This document shows positions 7,332-12,245 of a stretch of DNA of 12,245 nt, one piece after another; within the stretch, counting starts at the first letter, position 1, and each line of letters begins with the position of its first letter. The notes below the pieces were generated by a model. It was given only the letters and a program-made list of their open reading frames with translations. It did no database searches and was not told the origin of the DNA. The stretch comes from CAWUIO01 sp963922455. Its GTDB lineage: Bacteria > Bacteroidota > Bacteroidia > Cytophagales > Microscillaceae. Position numbers and translations under genes: made by a program. The stretch is taken from the NCBI GenBank assembly GCA_963922455.1, contig CAWUIO010000156.1, positions 1 through 12,245 on the forward strand. Reading direction: 5' to 3'.

Positions 7332-7844
7332 ATGAAAAGCATCATTATCCAAGCCAGCTCTCGCAGGGCAGGCCATACCCATCAGATCGTAGAGCTCTTT
7401 CGGCAGCATTGGCCTGCCGACTTTCTGGACCTCAAAGCACGCACGATACACCCCTACACGTATGAGCATGCCCATCAAGACGATGACTTTATGCCTACCT
7501 TGAGGAGACTCCTCGACTATGAGCTACTCATTTTTGCTACTCCCGTGTATTGGTACACCATGAGTGGAATTTTAAAAAATTTCCTAGACCGTATTTCCGA
7601 TTGCCTCAAAATTGAGAAAGAAACGGGCCGGAAGCTCCGAGGTAAAAAAATGATAGCGATTTGCTGTGGTACCGATGAAATTGAAATTGAGGGGTTTTTT
7701 GTACCCTTTCGTTTAACTGCCCAATACCTGGGGATGGAATATTGGGGAAACCTCCATACCTGGGTGGAAGAAGGAAACCCCCATCTAGAGGTCACAAAAA
7801 GGATTGAGACCTTTGTCCAAGGTTTACAATCGAGAAGACCTTAA
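7332..7844 (+). CDS. NAD(P)H-dependent oxidoreductase, flavodoxin fold
   Basis: A 170-residue soluble protein of the flavodoxin-like / NADPH-dependent FMN reductase superfamily. The N-terminal strand and phosphate loop MKSIIIQASSRRAGHTHQIV (1-20) fit FMN phosphate binding. The segment FATPVYWYTMSGILKNFLDR (68-87) is the characteristic second flavin-contact region in which the TPVYW loop precedes a helix. A third strand, MIAICCGTDE, follows at about 107-116. There is no signal peptide and no iron-sulfur cysteine motif. Members transfer electrons from NAD(P)H to flavins, quinones or other acceptors; the acceptor here is unknown. It follows the small membrane gene by 15 nt, probably in one operon. 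No clear terminator follows. Confidence 0.82.
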   Translation: MKSIIIQASSRRAGHTHQIVELFRQHWPADFLDLKARTIHPYTYEHAHQDDDFMPTLRRLLDYELLIFATPVYWYTMSGILKNFLDRISDCLKIEKETGRKLRGKKMIAICCGTDEIEIEGFFVPFRLTAQYLGMEYWGNLHTWVEEGNPHLEVTKRIETFVQGLQSRRP

Positions 7845-8017
7845 TTTAGGAATAAACCTAGTTTTACCTTCTAGCCAGAAACCCAAACCCATACTGCTTA
7901 GAAAAAGCTATTTTTCATCCTAACTTCCCGCAGGTACTATTCATTTATTAAGGTACATTAAGGAAATCTTATTATTTTATTTGTTATATAAACAAGGTTA
8001 TACTTAACTACATATCT
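7845..8017. other. AT-rich intergenic region with dyad TTGTT-N5-AACAA
   Basis: This stretch between the two reductase genes holds no gene. Its right end is strongly AT-rich, as expected for a promoter. At 7981-7995 lies TTGTTATATAAACAA, a dyad with perfect 5-base arms, 22 nt before the ATG at 8018. It could be an operator for the downstream reductase, since such genes are often controlled by small winged-helix regulators, but no such regulator lies nearby. I could not place a good TAnnTTTG promoter element. A weak TAGG/CCTA hairpin at 7847-7860 followed by TTTT might end the upstream transcript. Confidence 0.3.
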
Positions 8018-8563
8018 ATGAAAAATACAAAAGTTCTTGTTTTTGGGGCCAGTAATAGTAAAAACTCATTAAATAGAAACTTTGCCACTTGGGCCGCAGG
8101 TCAATTGGAAGGGGTAGCCCTTGAAATTGTAGATTTAAATGACTACGAGATGCCTATTTACAGCATCGATCGGGAAAAAGAATCGGGCATACCCCCATTG
8201 GCCCAAGATTTTAAGGCCAAAATTGAAGAGGCAGGAGCCATTTTAATTTCCTTGGCCGAGCACAATGGCAACTATACCGTAGCATTTAAGAATGTGCACG
8301 ATTGGGTATCCCGAATCAATACCAATATCTGGATGGACAAAAGCGTACTGTTGCTGGCTACTTCACCCGGTAAAAGTGGGGCGCGCAGTGTCTTAGGCTT
8401 TGCCGAAAAAAGTTTTCCTTTTATGGGGGGCAAGGTTATAGGGACTTTTTCATTGCCACAGTATCATCAAAACTTCAAGCCCGAAGAGGGCATTTTGGAT
8501 GAGGAAAGAAAAGCAGCTTTTCAAATAGAATTGAACAAGTTTCAAGAGGTGCTAAGCCAGTAA
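8018..8563 (+). CDS. NADPH-dependent FMN reductase family protein
   Basis: A 181-residue cytoplasmic flavoprotein of the NADPH-dependent FMN reductase family (SsuE/ChrR/YieF-like). Features seen are the FMN phosphate loop VFGASNSKNSLNR (8-20), which starts the flavodoxin fold, EHNGNYTVAFKN (81-92), matching the family's P-E/H-x-N-G/x-S/x-Y flavin contact loop before a helix, and ATSPGKSGAR (114-123), the third cofactor loop. Members reduce FMN, quinones, chromate or azo compounds. The physiological acceptor here is unknown. It is the second flavodoxin-fold reductase within 700 bp but is only distantly similar to the first, so the pair is not a recent duplication. It has its own AT-rich upstream region and a strong terminator downstream, so it is probably monocistronic. 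Confidence 0.88.
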   Translation: MKNTKVLVFGASNSKNSLNRNFATWAAGQLEGVALEIVDLNDYEMPIYSIDREKESGIPPLAQDFKAKIEEAGAILISLAEHNGNYTVAFKNVHDWVSRINTNIWMDKSVLLLATSPGKSGARSVLGFAEKSFPFMGGKVIGTFSLPQYHQNFKPEEGILDEERKAAFQIELNKFQEVLSQ

Positions 8564-8597
8564 GATCCATCAAGAAAGAGCTTGGCAAATTCGTCTA

Positions 8598-8652
8598 GGG
8601 GAAGGATTTAGCGAAATTTCGCAAAATCCTTCCCCTTTCTTTGTTTTCCTTT
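8598..8652 (+). terminator. Strong rho-independent terminator after FMN reductase
   Basis: GGGGAAGGATTT (8598-8609) pairs perfectly with AAATCCTTCCCC (8624-8635). Inside, GCGAAATTTCGC (8611-8622) is self-complementary and extends the stem after a single A-A mismatch. A T-rich tail (CTTTCTTTG and beyond) follows. The hairpin begins 34 nt after the reductase stop and ends before the acyl-CoA synthetase start, so it separates those two transcription units. Confidence 0.87.
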
Positions 8653-8717
8653 TAAATTATTTGCATATTAGATTTTACTATTTCAAGATATACAATCTCA
8701 TATCAAGTCTTTGTGCC

Positions 8718-10280
8718 ATGATTTATCTCACCCAAAGTATTCATAGAAATGCCCAAATCCGGGGCAAGCAAACAGCTACCATCTGCGGAAACCGTGAACA
8801 TACGTGGTTGCAAGTAAAGGATCGAGTGGCCCGCCTAGCCGGAGCCTTGCAACACTTAGGGGTACAAAAGCAGGACCGGGTAGCTATCCTGGCCCTCAAT
8901 TCAGACCGTTATTTTGAGTATTACTTTGCCGTGCCTTGGGCCAATGCCTGTGTCGTTCCATTGAATATTCGTTGGGCCGTACCCGAAAACGCTTATGCTA
9001 TCCAAGATTCTCAGTCTGAGTATATTTTGGTAGACGATGCCTTCGCCCCCATGGTCCCTGCCTTGCAAGCACAAGGTGTGGCCTTTAAAGAAGTTATTTT
9101 CTGTGGAGATGGCCCCACCCCCAAGGGCATGCACAATTATGAGGAATTGATCCAAACGCATGCGCCTATTGAGGATAGTCGGCCCAGCAATGATGACTTA
9201 TCGGGGATTTACTATACCGGGGGCACGACTGGCTTTTCTAAGGGGGTCATGCTCAGCCATACCAATGTTTGGTCTAGTGCGATGGCCGCATCTAGCCAGC
9301 TCAAACTTGATGCGAAGAGCAGGGCGCTGCACGTAGCCCCCATGTTTCACATGGCCGATAACACGATGACCCAAGGAGGCGTTTTATTTGGCACTACCCA
9401 CGCGTTCATCCCTATGTTCAATCCGGCAGCCACGATAGAGGCGATTTCTCAGCACCAGATAAGCCATGTGGTCTTGGTACCTGTGATGATCCAAATGATT
9501 GTGCAAGAGCTACAAAAGAATCCCAGAGATTTATCCAGTCTGAAAATGATACTCTATGGGGCCTCCCCCATTTCTGAATCTCTACTTATTGAAGCTTTTA
9601 AGGTTTTTCCAAAGTCTCAATTCTTACAAGGCTACGGGCAAACGGAGCTCTCGCCCATGGCCACTATATTACCTGCAGAGTACCATGTTACCGAAGGTCC
9701 TAAGGCCGGTAAACTCAAATCTACGGGGCAAGCCATTTCCTGTGTCGAGGTAAAAATCACGGGAGAAGACGGCAAAGAGCTGCCTCTTGGAGAAATCGGT
9801 GAGATCACCGTAAGGGGGCCCAATGCTATGCAAGGATATTGGAACAAACCCGAAGAAACGGCCGTGTCGCTTCGCAATGGCTGGATACACACCGGAGATG
9901 CCGGGTATATGGATGAGGATGGCTTTATCTTTCTGGTAGACCGGGTAAAAGATATGATTGTCTCAGGGGGAGAGAATGTGTATTCTGCCGAAGTAGAAAA
10001 TGCGGTCATGAAGCACCCTGCCGTGAGCCAAGCGGTTGTAATCGGTATCCCTTCAGAAAAGTGGGGGGAGCAAGTGCACGCGGTAGTGATCTTAAAAGAA
10101 GGCCAAACGGCCAGTTCGGAGGAGATTATTGCCAAAACTTACGAATTTATAGCCAATTACAAGTGCCCCCGGAGCATCGATTTTCGTACAGAACCCTTCC
10201 CTCTTTCGGGAGCCGGAAAAATCTTAAAACGGGAAGTCCGAAAGACCTACTGGGAAGGCAAGGAGCGTCAGATTAACTAA
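8718..10280 (+). CDS. Acyl-CoA synthetase (AMP-forming, fatty-acid type)
   Basis: A 520-residue adenylate-forming enzyme that activates a carboxylic acid with ATP and then transfers it to CoA. Core motifs occur in order: the phosphate loop YYTGGTTGFSKG (165-176), GASP (281-284), GYGQTE (305-310), HTGDAGY (391-397), DRVKDMIVSGGENVY (408-422) and C-terminal PLSGAGKILKREVR with the likely catalytic Lys501. Size and motifs fit the medium/long-chain fatty acyl-CoA ligase group; the acid cannot be read from sequence. The frame extends upstream to a TTG (8661), but the added residues fall in the AT-rich leader, so I chose the ATG at 8718. Conserved N-terminal sequence (ATICGNREHTWLQVKDRVARLAGAL) with a normal family length supports this. 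It is an isolated gene: a terminator precedes it and repeat copy C follows it. Confidence 0.92.
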   Translation: MIYLTQSIHRNAQIRGKQTATICGNREHTWLQVKDRVARLAGALQHLGVQKQDRVAILALNSDRYFEYYFAVPWANACVVPLNIRWAVPENAYAIQDSQSEYILVDDAFAPMVPALQAQGVAFKEVIFCGDGPTPKGMHNYEELIQTHAPIEDSRPSNDDLSGIYYTGGTTGFSKGVMLSHTNVWSSAMAASSQLKLDAKSRALHVAPMFHMADNTMTQGGVLFGTTHAFIPMFNPAATIEAISQHQISHVVLVPVMIQMIVQELQKNPRDLSSLKMILYGASPISESLLIEAFKVFPKSQFLQGYGQTELSPMATILPAEYHVTEGPKAGKLKSTGQAISCVEVKITGEDGKELPLGEIGEITVRGPNAMQGYWNKPEETAVSLRNGWIHTGDAGYMDEDGFIFLVDRVKDMIVSGGENVYSAEVENAVMKHPAVSQAVVIGIPSEKWGEQVHAVVILKEGQTASSEEIIAKTYEFIANYKCPRSIDFRTEPFPLSGAGKILKREVRKTYWEGKERQIN

Positions 10281-10697
10281 TGTCGCCAAGTAATAGGAAT
10301 TTATATGCTCTATCTTGAGGGGCTTGCCTGCGCAATTACGTATGTGCCCACGGGTAGGTACGTGCCAGCGCGGGCCGGGCTCAAAATATTTTAGACTTGC
10401 GATATGGCAATTTTAGCCTCTGGGAGGTGAGTAAAAAAATAAATTCTAAAATCGTACTTCGTAAATTGTAAATCTTATTGGACGCTCCATTCCTAAGCCA
10501 AGCCAAGAACCTTTCGCTTTTTTCATGTTAGAGATCTTACCAAATGTTCAAAAAAAGTCCATTTGGCAGGCTCTCTTTTCCCATCTTACATCCGCTTAAA
10601 AACATTTTATCCAATTATTGGAGGGCTAATTAGATACCTGGAGGCTGCGGCCGTATATACGCATGATTCCTTATTAATCTAGATTACATTCAATCAT
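10281..10697. other. Gene-free region with repeat copy C and inverted repeats
   Basis: These 417 bases hold no convincing gene. The left part contains structured repeat copy C. Further right is a hairpin with 7-bp arms, CCAAATG (10540-10546) and CATTTGG (10560-10566), around a 13-nt A-rich loop, followed by a pyrimidine-rich stretch. CCAAT-T-ATTGG (10611-10621) is a short dyad about 77 nt before the next start codon and could be an operator. No clear -33/-7 pair was found for the downstream gene. Confidence 0.45.
10321..10380 (+). repeat. Structured intergenic repeat, copy C (5' arm clear, remainder diverged)
   Basis: The first 60 nt match copy B. GGCTT lies at 10321-10325, and the inner stem GCCTGCGC (10326-10333) pairs with GCGCGGGC (10368-10375) with one G-T wobble. 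The loop is exactly 34 nt, and CGGGCT follows. The loop sequence is unlike that of any other copy and can form its own hairpin (TACGT/ACGTA). Beyond 10380 similarity fades. However, ATTCCTAAGCCAAG (10489-10502) resembles the distal end ATCCCTMAGCCA of the other copies and supplies AAGCC (10495-10499) to pair with GGCTT. The full copy may therefore be about 180 nt with a diverged or enlarged middle. GGGG at 10319 lies 38 nt after the acyl-CoA synthetase stop. Confidence 0.68.
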
Positions 10698-11237
10698 ATG
10701 AAACTCCATCTCGATTTTGCTAGCGACAAAACACCCGCTCAAATCACCAAAGAAACGCTCGATTATTTTTTAAGGCAAGGCTTTCAGTTACATAATCAAG
10801 AAGCCCATACGCTAGAGTTTTCCCGAGGGAGTGGGTTTAAAAATTTGTATACCTATGACCCCCTACAATGGAAAAGTGTATCCCGTATCAGTATGCAAGA
10901 TCAGCGTGTACTAGTCGATATTGAGATTAACACCATCCATCAATCGGTGAGCCCGGCCGAAAAAAGTATTTGGCAGGCCTTCGTAGCCAATTATCAAAAA
11001 TCTATCGAGACGGGGGTATCGTTTATTGAGCAAACACAGGAATTCAAAGAAAAAAACCGCTCCTCTATGAGCAAAACCCTCCGTTTGGGGCTGACCGGAG
11101 CTTTACTATTTGCCCTACCCAGTGGTATCTTTGCTTTTTTGACGGGCATTGACAGCGCCGTAGCCATTGGTACTGCTTCTGGAGCCATGTTGTATATCAT
11201 GAGTAAGGTGCAAAAAAGGAAGGTAGAATTGCCTTGA
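10698..11237 (+). CDS. Hypothetical protein with C-terminal membrane hairpin
   Basis: I do not recognise this 179-residue protein. Residues 1-125 are soluble and mixed alpha/beta in look, with motifs LEFSRGSGFKNLYTYDPLQW (39-58) and RVLVDIEINT (70-79), which reads like a beta strand. A charged linker (EFKEKNRSSMSK) leads into two hydrophobic helices at about 129-148 (LRLGLTGALLFALPSGIFAF) and 151-168 (DSAVAIGTASGAMLYIMS), and the tail is basic (KVQKRKVELP). This suggests a cytoplasmic domain tethered to the inner membrane by a helical hairpin. There is no signal peptide. It stands alone, with gene-free stretches on both sides. Reading-frame length and sensible composition support a real gene, but I infer no function. 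Confidence 0.72.
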   Translation: MKLHLDFASDKTPAQITKETLDYFLRQGFQLHNQEAHTLEFSRGSGFKNLYTYDPLQWKSVSRISMQDQRVLVDIEINTIHQSVSPAEKSIWQAFVANYQKSIETGVSFIEQTQEFKEKNRSSMSKTLRLGLTGALLFALPSGIFAFLTGIDSAVAIGTASGAMLYIMSKVQKRKVELP

Positions 11238-11387
11238 TAGTCTTCAGGTATCTGGGTAAGTCTTAAATTTCACAACCTAGTAACTAATTACTAAATTGGG
11301 GTGGAAGGGGGAAGTATGGCTTTAAAACTTCTCCCGAGCATTTGTAAAGTCATTGTCCAGAGTGTACACACTAGCTACGAATTGAAG

Positions 11388-11798
11388 ATGAACCCCAAGC
11401 TTGTATTCTTCTTATTCTCCCTCTACCTACTCGGAGGCTGCCAAAACGAAGAGACCACCCCAAGTTGTGATCTAAGACAGAGTGATCTCATAGGAACATG
11501 GGAAATCCAAAGCTTAACGATTGATGGTATCTCCAGTCTGGCTATCGTCTGCTGCCAGTTTTTAGAATTACAAGAAGACGGGCAAGCCCAAGATTGTCAA
11601 GGCGGGTTTATCTATTCGGATGCCCAAAACTTGATCAATCAAGGATCTTTTGTGTTGGCCCCTTCCAGCTTATCCATTTCTTTTAATACGGGTAGCCGCC
11701 AATTTACGTATGCGTATCAGGTTCAAAATGAACAGCTTACTTATATTTATCAAGAGGACGGGGCCGAGTTTGTCGAGACCTGGGCCAGGATAAATTAA
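11388..11798 (+). CDS. Small lipocalin-like lipoprotein
   Basis: A 136-residue secreted lipoprotein. The first 17 residues (MNPKLVFFLFSLYLLGG) form a lipoprotein signal peptide ending in LLGGC, and Cys18 would be lipidated. The mature part begins with a short polar linker. It then has CDLRQSDLIGTWEIQSLTIDG (27 onward), where the LIGTWE motif and following beta-rich sequence ending FVETWARIN resemble small lipocalin-like proteins common in Bacteroidota. Four further cysteines (27, 55, 56, 70) could form disulfides. The frame is open further upstream (GTG at 11301, ATG at 11316), but only the ATG at 11388 puts the signal peptide at the N-terminus. Its ligand or role is unknown. It is separated from the preceding gene by about 150 nt. 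Confidence 0.75.
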   Translation: MNPKLVFFLFSLYLLGGCQNEETTPSCDLRQSDLIGTWEIQSLTIDGISSLAIVCCQFLELQEDGQAQDCQGGFIYSDAQNLINQGSFVLAPSSLSISFNTGSRQFTYAYQVQNEQLTYIYQEDGAEFVETWARIN

Positions 11799-11845
11799 TA
11801 CGTATCCTGGTACAAAAACGCATAAAACTTGCTCTTCACATATCT

Positions 11846-11863
11846 TAGCCGCATATGCGGCTA
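11846..11863. terminator. Perfect 18-nt palindrome, possible bidirectional terminator
   Basis: TAGCCGCATATGCGGCTA is fully self-complementary and lies 47 nt after the lipoprotein stop. A hairpin with a 7-bp stem and ATAT-type loop would form in RNA from either strand. The downstream T content (CCCTTCTGTATTTG) is weak, so terminator function is uncertain; a protein-binding site is the alternative. Confidence 0.33.
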
Positions 11864-12075
11864 GCCCTTCTGTATTTGCCTCCGCCCATGTAAGGCCCAA
11901 GTCTCCTAATGAAATGATACCCTATCCCAGTCTAGGTTTATGAAAAAAAATTTCATTAAAAAAAATTACGAGTTTCAAGAGAGAGTCATTGTACTCTGGG
12001 GCTTGTAGAAGAAACTTCCGCTTTAGAAGCGGGCTTTAACTGTCCAGGATAGGTACCATTGAAGGTTTTCTTCTT

Positions 12076-12204
12076 GGCTGAGGGATAGAGCGGCCTGTTT
12101 GAGCTCGAGGGGGCCTTGGGGGGAAAGGCAGCGAGTAGCGAAAGCCCGACCCCGGCGGCACTTAGGGTTCATCGGGTATTTATCTGGCATTGCCGGGGGC
12201 AGCC
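12076..12204 (-). repeat. Structured intergenic repeat, copy D
   Basis: This 129-nt element is in the same orientation as copy A and shares with it blocks 12076-12104, 12131-12156 and 12192-12205. The outer stem is GGCTG (12076-12080) with CAGCC (12200-12204). The inner stem is CCCCGGC (12150-12156) with GCCGGGG (12192-12198), which a G-T pair (12157/12191) extends. The loop differs completely from that of copy A. Between the conserved blocks, copy D can form GCCTT/AAGGC around a G-rich loop (12113-12129) where copy A has CTGT/GCAG, a possible compensatory change. If the rule seen for the other copies holds, this copy follows the stop of a minus-strand gene just outside the window. Confidence 0.85.
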
Positions 12205-12245
12205 CAATGCCATTGCATTAAGAAAAAAAGAAAGGGTTAAGTTTG

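Larger units (their letters stand above)
11799..12245. other. Gene-free region with hairpins and repeat copy D
   Basis: No gene is visible. In order it contains an 18-nt perfect palindrome (11846-11863), an A-rich stretch with TGAAA/TTTCA and two A-tracts (11941-11966), a small hairpin GAGT/ACTC (11983-11996 region), a hairpin CCGCTT-TAG-AAGCGG (12018-12032), and structured repeat copy D. The last 40 bases are A-rich on this strand. They include TTA at 12218-12220 and 12237-12239, either of which could be the stop codon of a minus-strand gene lying beyond the window. Confidence 0.5.

Noticed and set aside
7332..8563. The two reductase genes as a tandem duplication
   Set aside because: They share only fold-level motifs (phosphate loop, flavin contact loop) and little sequence; they are probably different subfamilies.
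9632..10135. 167-codon minus-strand frame within the acyl-CoA synthetase
   Set aside because: It is antisense to the conserved C-terminal half of the enzyme, with a low-complexity Ser/Pro-rich translation.
12001..12060. A tRNA or attachment site near the hairpin at 12018-12032
   Set aside because: No cloverleaf, T-loop motif or acceptor stem could be assembled around it.
6975..12204. Repeat family as a CRISPR array or integron attC sites
   Set aside because: Copies are dispersed between unrelated genes rather than regularly spaced, no cas or integrase gene is present, and the end motifs do not match attC core sites.

Overview
The window looks like a chromosome segment from a member of the Bacteroidota. 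The evidence is the long (666-residue) urocanate hydratase, a divergent promoter region fitting the TTTG / TAnnTTTG promoter pattern of that phylum, few Shine-Dalgarno sites, and a short lipoprotein of a kind common there. The GC-rich intergenic repeats might suggest a Saprospiria-like lineage, but that is a guess. No gene is visibly broken. There are no tRNA, rRNA, CRISPR, insertion-sequence or phage genes.

Left part (277-5999, minus strand): a complete, tightly packed histidine-utilisation operon in pathway order hutH-hutU-hutI-hutG. Histidine is deaminated to urocanate, hydrated to imidazolone propionate, opened to N-formiminoglutamate and hydrolysed to glutamate plus formamide. The junctions are 1 nt apart, a 4-nt ATGA overlap, and 8 nt apart. 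A LysR-type regulator (6081-6959) is transcribed divergently from an 81-bp intergenic region holding overlapping candidate promoters and a dyad.

Middle part (7125-10280, plus strand): a 63-residue two-helix membrane protein and a flavodoxin-fold NAD(P)H oxidoreductase that probably share a transcript. A second FMN-dependent reductase follows, ended by a very strong intrinsic terminator, and then a fatty-acid-type acyl-CoA synthetase. Right part (10698-11798): an unrecognised protein with a C-terminal membrane hairpin, and a small lipocalin-like lipoprotein.

The most interesting content is not a gene. Four GC-rich structured elements (A 128-254, B 6975-7104, C from 10321, D 12076-12204) belong to one family. 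They share end motifs and two nested stems, and the stems keep pairing although their sequences differ between copies, which indicates selection for structure. The inner stem caps an arm of 49-50 nt in all four copies, whose 33-34 nt loop is almost completely different in each. Three of the four sit 13-38 nt after a stop codon, in the same orientation relative to the upstream gene. The fourth fits the same rule if a minus-strand gene ends just beyond the right edge. They lack the T-tract of ordinary terminators. They may be a mobile REP/MITE-like family or a 3'-UTR/small-RNA family with a diversified loop.
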